Positions 1-5,676 of a stretch of 5,761 bases of DNA are shown here, in pieces (the stretch's first letter is position 1; each line of letters starts with the position of its first letter). This DNA comes from an uncultured Ruminococcus sp. (GTDB lineage Bacteria > Bacillota > Clostridia > Oscillospirales > Acutalibacteraceae), in assembly GCA_902773245.1 (NCBI GenBank), contig CACYDY010000116.1, positions 1 through 5,761 of the forward strand, read 5' to 3'. Position numbers and translations under genes: made by a program. A model generated the notes under the pieces. It ran no database searches. It was not told the DNA's origin and was given only the letters and a program-made list of their open reading frames with translations.

Positions 1-527
1 ACCGAAGCTGTTTCATTACTTTCAGAGTGTATCGAATCGGAAGATGCTTCGCTCTTTTTCACAACCGAAAAGGAAACTTCATCTGTCATACTCAGAGGCA
101 GATCATTTGCATCGCCGTCCACAGCCTGAACAGGCTCAAAACACAATACCTGTGAGCTTGAGCTTCTCCCTGTCTTTGCTGTGAATTTCACCGTCAGGAT
201 ATCACCTTTGCCGACAGGCTCATCAAACAGCGCAATGATCATTGCTTCACCGTTTTGATCGCTATTCTCAAATTCACCCGATTTTTCGGACGAAACACTG
301 CTAAACGACAAACTGTCATTGTCGTACTTTACTACAAACTGAATTGCTTTCAATTTCGCATCGGACTCCACCGACAAAATCACATCGATCGACCGACCTA
401 TACCAACGGATTCTTCCGATCTGCACAAAACCGTCACAGTTTCTGCGGCGGCGCACAGCGGTGTACAAACAATCAAAAGCGCCAAAACCAAAACGCCGAT
501 AAATCTGCCGTATTTTTTCAAACTCAT
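1..527 (-). CDS. Secreted protein with cohesin-like domain (C-terminus cut by window edge)
   Basis: An open frame starts at ATG 527 and runs without a stop off the left edge, giving 175 visible residues. An in-frame TGA lies at 536-534, and a GGTGAT ribosome site (538-533) sits 5 bases before the ATG, which fixes the start. Residues 1-28 form a signal peptide: KK near the N-terminus, hydrophobic core GVLVLALLIV at 11-20, and a likely cut after CAAA at about 28. Residues 30-156 resemble the cohesin/carbohydrate-binding beta-sandwich fold: a G-x-x-I-x-V strand (44-50), an IQFVVKYD strand (62-69) followed by L-S-F, GEAMIIALFDEP (93-104), GDILTVKFTAK (108-118), and a final T-x-x-V-x-F strand (148-153). 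From about 158 the chain becomes Ser/Glu-rich, like a linker. Cohesins bind dockerins in cellulosomes, but many cohesin-like domains in clostridia have no known partner. The gene begins 16 bases after the peptidase stop codon, so it is probably in the same operon. Secretion is well supported, the cohesin call moderately so, and dockerin binding is unproven. Confidence 0.75.
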   Translation of the reverse strand, partial: MSLKKYGRFIGVLVLALLIVCTPLCAAAETVTVLCRSEESVGIGRSIDVILSVESDAKLKAIQFVVKYDNDSLSFSSVSSEKSGEFENSDQNGEAMIIALFDEPVGKGDILTVKFTAKTGRSSSSQVLCFEPVQAVDGDANDLPLSMTDEVSFSVVKKSEASSDSIHSESNETAS

Positions 528-543
528 GAAGTATCACCAACAT

Positions 544-1374
544 TCATTCAAACGAATAATATTTTCCAATTTCAACAGCACACGAATCCGTGCCGTGACC
601 CACGAACTGAGTTTTTATTATAGGCAAATCTCCGACAAACTGTTTTATTATCATTAAAACCTCATCCGTCCCCGACCGGTTTTCTGCTTTGGTAAAAGTG
701 CCGAGAAGCAATCCGCTCAAATTCTCAAAGACACCCATCATTTTCAGCTGACTGAGATAAGTTACCAATTGAGGAATTTCTCCGCCCAAAGCTTCAACAA
801 GCAAGATCCTGCCGTTTGTTTCGGGAAAGTACGGTGTCCCTGCAAGCTTAAGAAAACAGCGTATATTGCCGCCGACTATCACGCCGCACATTTTCTTTCC
901 GCTGACAAATTCATACGGAAACTTAAAAAGGCTGTCGCTGCGTCCCGAAAAAAACTCCTTAAACTGTTGATATCTCAGATCATCTTTGCTAATATTTCTT
1001 ATTTGATAAAGCACGGAAGTTTTTCCTGTTTTTGCGTAAATCGCATTAATAATGGTTGTAAGATCACTGTATCCCCAAAATTTTATTTGCGATTTTCCGA
1101 TCGCCTCAAAATCAAGATACGGGATCGTTTCGTTTGCAATATCTCCGCCCGAAATATCAAATACAGCTTCTACATTATTTTTTCGATAAAACTCATTCAA
1201 AGCTTCTGCGCGCTGTTCTCCGCTGCCTTGGAATACCGAGTCATTAGCATAAATATATTCACTGAAAATCGGTTTCAATGATATATCTTCTAATTTTTTT
1301 GCCAAGTTATCAACATTATCCCTCATAGATGTTGATAACCCATTTGAGCAGGCGGTTATTCCCACATTTTTCAC
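544..1374 (-). CDS. S66-family LD-carboxypeptidase / MccF-like serine peptidase
   Basis: This 276-residue protein has no signal peptide or membrane segment, so it should be cytoplasmic. Family S66 enzymes include LdcA, which removes the terminal D-Ala from tetrapeptide muropeptides during wall recycling, and MccF, which cleaves the microcin C toxin and its aminoacyl-nucleotide analogues. The hallmarks are present in order: N-terminal VGITACS strand (4-10), FDISGGD turn (72-78), nucleophile Ser103 in GYSDLT, VGGNIRCFLKLAGTPYFP (167-184), Glu194 in LLVEALGGE, and His260 in VGHG near the C-terminus. Ser103, Glu194 and His260 form the expected Ser-Glu-His triad, so the enzyme should be active. 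The chain is slightly shorter than the roughly 300 residues usual for the family, and the YRIDR-like segment after the Glu is not conserved (PQLVTYLSQL). The start codon is GTG, supported by GGAGAG five bases upstream; the next in-frame Met is residue 17, too late for the fold. It follows the lipoprotein gene by 83 bases. The family is clear, but the choice between muropeptide and peptide-nucleotide substrates is not. Confidence 0.9.
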   Translation of the reverse strand: MKNVGITACSNGLSTSMRDNVDNLAKKLEDISLKPIFSEYIYANDSVFQGSGEQRAEALNEFYRKNNVEAVFDISGGDIANETIPYLDFEAIGKSQIKFWGYSDLTTIINAIYAKTGKTSVLYQIRNISKDDLRYQQFKEFFSGRSDSLFKFPYEFVSGKKMCGVIVGGNIRCFLKLAGTPYFPETNGRILLVEALGGEIPQLVTYLSQLKMMGVFENLSGLLLGTFTKAENRSGTDEVLMIIKQFVGDLPIIKTQFVGHGTDSCAVEIGKYYSFE

Positions 1375-1379
1375 AAAAT

Positions 1380-1385
1380 CTCTCC
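1380..1385 (-). promoter_or_regulatory. Ribosome binding site that sets the GTG start of the S66 peptidase
   Basis: GGAGAG on the minus strand lies five bases before GTG 1374. No ATG or TTG in this frame is equally well placed, so this site decides the non-ATG start. It lies just past the 3' arm of the hairpin at 1421-1393, so folding could influence its accessibility; that last point is inference. Confidence 0.7.
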
Positions 1386-1392
1386 AAACAAA

Positions 1393-1421
1393 ATCCCGAT
1401 ACTTCTTCCAAGCACCGGGAT
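1393..1421 (-). terminator. Possible weak terminator or attenuator hairpin before the S66 gene
   Basis: On the minus strand ATCCCG (1421-1416) can pair with CGGGAT (1398-1393) across a 17-base loop, and the stem is followed by TTTGTTT. The six-base stem and interrupted T-run are weak for an intrinsic terminator, but the position between two operon genes fits partial termination or an RNA-processing site. It ends only a few bases before the ribosome site of the downstream gene. Confidence 0.3.
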
Positions 1422-1445
1422 AATAATTATTTTTTAGGGTTATCG

Positions 1446-1461
1446 GTGATTCTCAAATCAC
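1446..1461 (-). other. Small hairpin overlapping the stop codon of the second LRR lipoprotein gene
   Basis: GTGATT, a TGAG loop and AATCAC make a perfect six-base stem that spans the TGA stop at 1460-1458. An alternative pairing of CGGTGA with TCACCG uses overlapping bases. The minus strand after it is A-rich, not T-rich, so it is not a standard terminator. It could protect the upstream message from 3' decay, which is only a guess. Confidence 0.3.
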
Positions 1462-2846
1462 TCACCGTTATAGACATAGCCGTTTTCACCGTTGTTATAA
1501 GTCATACCGTCATCATAGTTGTAGAATGAATAATCACCCGTAAAATCATTTTCAAACCAATATCCGTTTGTACCGGGCTGTCCTTGATTTGCGTCTGCCC
1601 CATTCGGAGATTCTTCATTGTTTTCCGTATTTCTGCTCTGTCTTGGAGCAGTGTGAGAATTATAATCATCGGTCTGATCGGTGATCTCTGTGCTGTCATA
1701 CTCGTTACCGTTATCTTCGCTTTCCTGTGAAGACGTGTCGCTGTCGGCTCTCTCTTTATCCTCAGCCAAACCTGCATTTGACTCGTCGTATTTATAGACA
1801 ATAGTTGCATCGGGAAGAGCATTTACAAGAGATTCATACTCCGATTTTGAAATACCCGTATCGGCAACGTCAAGATATTTCAATCCGGTACAAAACTCCA
1901 GATTCTCAAAATCGGTTATTTCGTTACCCGACACATTGAGAGTTTCCATGAAAGTCATTCTTTTCAAGAAATAAACCTCAGTGACCTTAGTGTTCGAAAT
2001 ATCAAGCGACACAATATTTGTGATATTTCTGATCGGTCTTACGGATTGGATCTTCGTTCCCGACAAATTGACATTACTCAGATACATCATGTTTTCAAGC
2101 GGTGAAATATCATCAAGCTTGGGCATTTTCAACTCAAGATTTCTGATATCCTCAGATTCGCTCAGCGAGTAAATATCGGAAGCTTCGTCGCTGCTGATAT
2201 ACAGCTCTTTAAGTTTTTTCAAGCCTTGCAGCGGCGACAGATCGGAGCAGCTTTTTGCGTCCAGCCTAAGCACTTCAAGCTTTGTCAAATATTTCACTGC
2301 GCCGATAGATTTCAGATCTCCGCCTGTCACCATAAGCGAAGTGAGATTTTTAAGCGAGCTTAATTTAATAATATCATTGATATTATTGTTTGAAATATCG
2401 AGCGATTTCAACTGAACAAGATCGCTGACATACATCAGATCCGAAAAATTACAGTCTGAAATAGTCAAATTGCTGATCTGAGTCAATGAATTTAAACCCG
2501 AAAAGTCCTCGATATCACAGCCGCTGAGCGTTAATGTCTGCAAATACGGACACTCTGCGAGCGGATCAAACGAGTCTATGGTTGTATCCGAAAGCTCAAT
2601 GGTAGTTACTGCCTTGTTAAACATAACATTACCGAAAGCAAACTCTTCTTTTGCGAGAGGACTCTCAATTGCAGGAACATCATTTGTATCTATAGGGGTG
2701 TTTACAGTGCTTGACACGACAGATGTTCCGCTTGAACCTATCGAAGCGGTTTCTTCGTTATTTTTTCCCTCTTTGCAGGCTGACATCATTGGAAATATCA
2801 TAGCCGCACACAAAGCGGAACAAATAATTTTTTGTGACTTGTTCAT
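1458..2846 (-). CDS. Leucine-rich-repeat surface lipoprotein (second of a tandem pair)
   Basis: A 462-residue lipoprotein. The signal peptide ends in the lipobox MSAC with Cys24 as the lipidation site, so the protein should be anchored on the outer face of the membrane. After a Ser/Thr-rich spacer (about 25-65) and a short motif FGNVMFNKAVTTIEL (71-85), an unbroken run of 22-residue internalin-type repeats follows: ten full repeats at 100-319 plus a terminal one at 320-344 ending in LVNALPDATIVY, a typical cap. The consensus is L-x-x-L-x-L-x-x-x-x-I-x-D-x-x-x-L. Such solenoids bind proteins or glycans; the ligand here is unknown. The tail (about 353-427) is rich in Glu, Asp, Ser and Asn, and the last 35 residues are rich in Tyr, Asn, Asp and Gly (Trp430 and about eight Tyr). 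ATG 2846 is preceded by GAGGTG at five bases. The gene starts 23 bases after its paralogue's stop codon, so they are almost certainly cotranscribed. Confidence 0.88.
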   Translation of the reverse strand: MNKSQKIICSALCAAMIFPMMSACKEGKNNEETASIGSSGTSVVSSTVNTPIDTNDVPAIESPLAKEEFAFGNVMFNKAVTTIELSDTTIDSFDPLAECPYLQTLTLSGCDIEDFSGLNSLTQISNLTISDCNFSDLMYVSDLVQLKSLDISNNNINDIIKLSSLKNLTSLMVTGGDLKSIGAVKYLTKLEVLRLDAKSCSDLSPLQGLKKLKELYISSDEASDIYSLSESEDIRNLELKMPKLDDISPLENMMYLSNVNLSGTKIQSVRPIRNITNIVSLDISNTKVTEVYFLKRMTFMETLNVSGNEITDFENLEFCTGLKYLDVADTGISKSEYESLVNALPDATIVYKYDESNAGLAEDKERADSDTSSQESEDNGNEYDSTEITDQTDDYNSHTAPRQSRNTENNEESPNGADANQGQPGTNGYWFENDFTGDYSFYNYDDGMTYNNGENGYVYNGE

Positions 2847-2869
2847 ATATACACCTCAAAAAGCCCGGA

Positions 2870-4084
2870 TCAATACCAGTCGCTGTAATCGCCGATATAA
2901 TCCTGACTGTCCCCGTACTCGTAGTAATCGTAAAGCTCATCATCGGTCACATCATCGGGAATACCGTCGTTATCAAGATCGTTATTGCCAACAATATCAT
3001 CAACACCGTACTGCGCATCACCCTCGGAATCAGTGTCAACATTGGTTGTTTCTCCGTTATCTTCCTCGTTGCTTTCGCCGTCGGACTCTGTGTCTGTATC
3101 TTCCTTTTCGCTGTCGGAATCCTCTCTTTTATCGTTATCCTCGATCTCACGATCCAATTCCTCGTCGGATATCGTAAAGCTGCTTGTCACCTTGCACGAA
3201 TTAAGCAGGATCATAAGCTTGATGACATCGTCACGCGTAAGATTGGAATCCGTAACGTCAAGCTCTTCCAAGCTTTCGAGATCGGTCAGCACATCTTTAT
3301 CCTCGGGATTGATAGCTTTAATATCAAGCTTTTTCAGCTTGGTGAGATCAGACAAAAACGACAGATCGGAAACCGTATTGCACGCAAGATTAAGCTCCTC
3401 AAGCGAAGTCAGCGAGGAAAGCACCTCGCCGTCGGACACGGCGTTGCTGCCCAAGTTAAGATATGTAAGATGATTGAAGCTTGCAATCGGCGAAACATCG
3501 CTTATCAGATTCGACTGAAGATTAATACTCTTGAGCTTTCTGCAATTTGAAATACCGCTGATATCATTGATCAGATTATCGGTGAAGTTGATAGATCTCA
3601 AATTCGTCAGCTTTTCAAGACCGTTAAGATTCTTAAGGCTCGAATTGATAACCGACAGGCTTTCAAGGGATTTAAGTCCCGAAATTGATTTAAGATTTGA
3701 CAGATCGCTCGTACCGATAATTACCGTTTTCAAATTCGGCAAATCGTTCAAAAATGCGAGATCCGTCAGATTTGAAGAAAGAACGCCGAAATATTCCAAT
3801 TTCTTACAATTTGATATTTTTTCAAGATCCTCTTCCGTAAAGGTAACGTCACCCAACTGAAGCTCGGTATCATTTTCACTGAATGTCACATTTCCGATCT
3901 TATACGTCTGCCCCTTATCCGAGGACACCGGAACATCCCCCGTAGCGGTCGTTGAAGCCGCATTCACGGGCTGATCGGGAGAATTGACCATATTATTATT
4001 ATCGCCCTTATTTTTACAGCCTGCAGCAGGCAGCAGCATACCGGCAGCAATAACCACACAAATTATTTTATAAACAGATTTCAT
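2870..4084 (-). CDS. Leucine-rich-repeat surface lipoprotein with acidic, Ca-loop tail (first of a tandem pair)
   Basis: A 404-residue lipoprotein with lipobox LPAAGC (lipidated Cys23), so membrane-anchored and surface-exposed. A polar spacer and the motif YKIGNVTFSENDTELQLGD (61-79), similar to that of the downstream paralogue, lead into 22-residue internalin-type repeats: eight full at 94-269 and a terminal one at 270-294. Residues 307-358 are an extremely acidic Asp/Glu/Ser stretch. It is followed by D369-x-D371-x-D373-G-I-P-D377, the pattern of a thrombospondin type 3 or EF-hand-like calcium loop, and a C-terminus crowded with Tyr and Asp that ends in Trp-Tyr. ATG 4084 has AAAGGA 12 bases upstream and a weaker AGG at 4 bases. 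It is the first gene after the promoter at 4170-4142 and probably heads the operon. Lipoprotein and LRR calls are firm; the ligand and role are unknown. Confidence 0.88.
   Translation of the reverse strand: MKSVYKIICVVIAAGMLLPAAGCKNKGDNNNMVNSPDQPVNAASTTATGDVPVSSDKGQTYKIGNVTFSENDTELQLGDVTFTEEDLEKISNCKKLEYFGVLSSNLTDLAFLNDLPNLKTVIIGTSDLSNLKSISGLKSLESLSVINSSLKNLNGLEKLTNLRSINFTDNLINDISGISNCRKLKSINLQSNLISDVSPIASFNHLTYLNLGSNAVSDGEVLSSLTSLEELNLACNTVSDLSFLSDLTKLKKLDIKAINPEDKDVLTDLESLEELDVTDSNLTRDDVIKLMILLNSCKVTSSFTISDEELDREIEDNDKREDSDSEKEDTDTESDGESNEEDNGETTNVDTDSEGDAQYGVDDIVGNNDLDNDGIPDDVTDDELYDYYEYGDSQDYIGDYSDWY
2954..2980 (-). other. Thrombospondin type 3 / EF-hand-like calcium loop in the LRR lipoprotein tail
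   Basis: This encodes D-L-D-N-D-G-I-P-D (residues 369-377), matching the DxDxDGxxD calcium-ligand pattern common in secreted bacterial proteins. Only one copy is present, whereas a dockerin carries two related loops, so it is not a dockerin. Calcium binding is inferred from the motif. The paralogue downstream lacks it. Confidence 0.55.
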
Positions 4085-4126
4085 TGTGCCTATTCATCCT
4101 TTCGATGATTTTTTACATAAGTCATC

Positions 4127-4170
4127 ATTATAATCGAATTAATTATAATATATTTATTATATTAAATCAA
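4127..4170 (-). promoter_or_regulatory. Promoter of the LRR lipoprotein operon
   Basis: On the minus strand TTGATT (4170-4165) and TATAAT (4147-4142) are separated by exactly 17 bases, close to the consensus of the housekeeping sigma factor. A second TATAAT lies at 4132-4127 without a good -35 partner. From the first -10 the predicted leader to ATG 4084 is about 50 bases. The whole gap 4085-4246 is very AT-rich, which makes chance -10 matches likelier, but the paired elements at ideal spacing are convincing. No operator or riboswitch was seen in it. Confidence 0.65.
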
Positions 4171-4246
4171 GAAAAGCTACAAACCTTTAACCATTTGTTA
4201 CAGAAAAATTTACAATTTATTTCATGCAGCAAATGCGCAAAGCTGA

Positions 4247-4954
4247 TCAAGCATTCCACAGCTGCACAAAGTTTTTGAGAACCCCTACGGAGGTTTCCGC
4301 AGCCTGCTTGAGGAATGTCTGATAATCCAAATGGGAGTTTTCGTCGCCGCCGTCGGAAATAGCTCTTACAATTGAAAACGGAACCTTGTTAACATAGCAA
4401 GCCTGAGCGATCGCTCCGCCCTCCATTTCGCACGCAGCAGCGTTGAACAAAGAGGTTATTCTTGCTTTTTTGTCGTTATCGTTAATAAAGCAGTCGCCCG
4501 TTGCGATCGTACCGCATTTGAATTTAACGCCCGACTTTTCGACACATTCCGCCAAAGTTTTGCTGATACCTTCATCGGCGGGAATGTATACCATATTCAA
4601 TCCCGAGATCAAACCGGGTTCATCGCCCAAAGGAGTAGTGTCAATGTCATGCTGAACCACTTTGTCGGCAATAACAACGTCGCCGATCGACAGTTCATTT
4701 GTCAGAGTTCCCGCAACACCGGTATTAACAATAATTTCGGGAGAAAATCCCAATATCATAGTCTGAGCGCAAAGAGCCGAAAAGACCTTTCCTATTCCGC
4801 AAACTGCGGTCACGACGGTTTTTCCGTAAAGCTCGCCCTTGGTAAAGCTTATTCCGCTGATGACAACGTCAACCTTGTTTTCCATAGCAGCCTTAATGCC
4901 GTCAACCTCGATCTGCATAGCGCCTATAATTCCGATATCAACCTTATTATTCAT
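4247..4954 (-). CDS. mtnN: 5'-methylthioadenosine/S-adenosylhomocysteine nucleosidase
   Basis: A 235-residue cytoplasmic enzyme that hydrolyses S-adenosylhomocysteine to S-ribosylhomocysteine and adenine, and methylthioadenosine to methylthioribose and adenine. It matches the family along its length (about 230 residues): N-terminal IGIIGAMQIEV with Glu16, the CGIGKV loop (52-57), VNTGVAG (76-82), ATGDCF (151-156), CEMEGGA with Met177-Glu178, and VRAISD with Asp201. Glu16 and Asp201 correspond to the catalytic pair Glu12 and Asp197 of the E. coli enzyme. I chose ATG 4954. The frame stays open to a TTG at 4966, but that TTG directly abuts the GGAGG ribosome site (4971-4967), leaving no spacing, while ATG 4954 is 12 bases from it. 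The start overlaps the end of luxS by 8 bases, so translation is probably coupled. The next reaction in the pathway is performed by LuxS. Identification is very secure. Confidence 0.97.
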   Translation of the reverse strand: MNNKVDIGIIGAMQIEVDGIKAAMENKVDVVISGISFTKGELYGKTVVTAVCGIGKVFSALCAQTMILGFSPEIIVNTGVAGTLTNELSIGDVVIADKVVQHDIDTTPLGDEPGLISGLNMVYIPADEGISKTLAECVEKSGVKFKCGTIATGDCFINDNDKKARITSLFNAAACEMEGGAIAQACYVNKVPFSIVRAISDGGDENSHLDYQTFLKQAAETSVGVLKNFVQLWNA

Positions 4955-5411
4955 ACTTGAAATCAACCTCCGTTTTACTGTTTAACACCTCAAGGTAATT
5001 TTTGCATTCTTCGATGCACGGTTCAAGTGAAAGGTTTTTATAATTTCCGCATTCCTTGCGGGACGCGCCGAAAACCTCGCCTTTGTGGTTTATGATCTGA
5101 GCGAGAACAGATTTTACAGTTTCCAAAACCTTTTGCGGCTGAGTATCCTTTACTATAAGATAGAAGCCCGTTTGACAGCCCATGGGTCCGAAATAAATGA
5201 CCTTATTTCCGATGTCGGAGTTTCTCACATATGTAGCAAACATATGCTCGACGGTGTGCATGGTAATATTATCCATATATTTCCCGGCATTTGGTTTGCG
5301 TGTTCTGATATCGTAGGTTATAAGGTCGCCGTCTGTTCTCGAAATATAGATTCCCGGTTCGATTTTGTCATGATCCACAATAAAACTTTCGATCTTTTTC
5401 ACTTCTCCCAT
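4947..5411 (-). CDS. luxS: S-ribosylhomocysteine lyase (AI-2 synthase)
   Basis: A 154-residue cytoplasmic metalloenzyme that converts S-ribosylhomocysteine to homocysteine and 4,5-dihydroxy-2,3-pentanedione, the precursor of the AI-2 signal. It is full length for the family. The metal site is complete: His52 and His56 in HTVEH, plus Cys121 in KECGNY. Glu55 of the same HTVEH motif is the conserved general acid/base, and Cys79 in GPMGCQTG is the second catalytic residue. The N-terminal DHDKIEPGIYISR segment is also typical. ATG 5411 is preceded by AAGGGG at nine bases. It is the first gene of a two-gene operon with mtnN, which supplies its substrate, and is driven by the promoter at 5475-5447. 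The short predicted leader (about 30 bases) leaves no room for a SAM or SAH riboswitch. Whether the cell uses AI-2 as a signal or only recycles homocysteine cannot be read here. Confidence 0.98.
   Translation of the reverse strand: MGEVKKIESFIVDHDKIEPGIYISRTDGDLITYDIRTRKPNAGKYMDNITMHTVEHMFATYVRNSDIGNKVIYFGPMGCQTGFYLIVKDTQPQKVLETVKSVLAQIINHKGEVFGASRKECGNYKNLSLEPCIEECKNYLEVLNSKTEVDFKYE
4967..4971 (-). promoter_or_regulatory. Ribosome binding site of mtnN, inside the end of luxS
   Basis: GGAGG on the minus strand lies within the last luxS codons, 12 bases before ATG 4954. It touches the alternative TTG 4966 with no spacer, which rules that start out. Spacing is slightly long for the ATG, but ribosomes ending luxS translation could help re-initiation. 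Confidence 0.6.
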
Positions 5412-5446
5412 TTCACTTAACCCCTTTACAAAATTCTACATTATTA

Positions 5447-5475
5447 ACTATACCTGAAAATACACTCAACGTCAA
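5447..5475 (-). promoter_or_regulatory. Promoter of luxS-mtnN
   Basis: On the minus strand TTGACG (5475-5470) and TATAGT (5452-5447) are 17 bases apart, a near-consensus housekeeping promoter. Transcription should begin near 5440, about 30 bases before luxS. A second TTGAC copy sits directly upstream in tandem at 5480-5476 but would give a spacing of 22 bases, too long to serve as the -35 element. Confidence 0.75.
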
Positions 5476-5483
5476 GTCAAGAG

Positions 5484-5496
5484 TTGGATTTTCCAA
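5484..5496. promoter_or_regulatory. Inverted repeat just upstream of the luxS promoter
   Basis: TTGGA and TCCAA form a perfect five-base inverted repeat around three bases, ending eight bases upstream of the -35 element. The position would suit a regulator site, but the repeat is short and in AT-rich DNA, so it may be chance. Confidence 0.2.
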
Positions 5497-5627
5497 ATAT
5501 TTTACAATTACGAAATCTTTTTCGTGTTTTTATTATTAATAAGCCCCTGTCCATCCAAGACTTTGGTTCTATTAACATTTATTGACGTCGCCTTAAGTTT
5601 CGGCTATTGATCAACAAACAACACCAT

Positions 5628-5676
5628 AAAAAAACAAAGAGTGTTCATAACCAAATTCGTTACAAACACTCTTTGT
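5628..5676 (-). terminator. Strong intrinsic terminator of the tRNA-Leu transcript
   Basis: On the minus strand ACAAAGAGTGTT (5676-5665) pairs perfectly with AACACTCTTTGT (5645-5634), and six more pairs including two G-U extend the stem inward to a seven-base loop. The stem runs directly into seven T bases (5634-5628). The first paired base is also the final A of the tRNA CCA end, so terminator and tRNA touch. There is no T-run on the other side, so it acts in one direction only and insulates luxS from the tRNA transcript. Confidence 0.93.

Noticed and set aside
316..543. Minus-strand frame of 75 codons starting at ATG 543
   Set aside because: It overlaps the cohesin-like gene in another frame. 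The latter has a signal peptide, a better ribosome site and family-like strands.
769..1281. Plus-strand frame of 170 codons opposite the S66 peptidase
   Set aside because: The minus strand has the full catalytic triad and family motifs, whereas this frame shows no recognisable domain or ribosome site.
2985..3473. Plus-strand serine-rich frame of 162 codons
   Set aside because: It is another antisense shadow of the LRR gene; the Ser richness comes from complementing Asp/Glu-rich codons.
2834..3550. Long plus-strand frame (238 codons) encoding a very hydrophobic, membrane-like chain
   Set aside because: It is the complement of the acidic tail of the LRR lipoprotein: Asp, Asn and Glu codons read backwards give Ile, Val and Phe. 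No ribosome site supports it, and the minus-strand gene has a lipobox and regular repeats.
4085..4246. Terminator after mtnN
   Set aside because: I looked for a GC-rich stem followed by a T-run and found only weak AT-rich pairings, so I report none; some read-through into the LRR operon is possible.
5477..5578. Possible 33-residue minus-strand peptide between the tRNA terminator and the luxS promoter
   Set aside because: It has no well-placed ribosome site, no promoter and no recognisable features, and its end runs into the luxS promoter region.
5584..5614. Short palindromes GACGTC, CTTAAG and TTGATCAA
   Set aside because: They are six to eight bases long and unrelated to a promoter, so they are expected by chance.
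5412..5627. SAM or SAH riboswitch before luxS
   Set aside because: The predicted transcript start leaves only about 30 bases of leader, and no conserved riboswitch core was seen upstream either.
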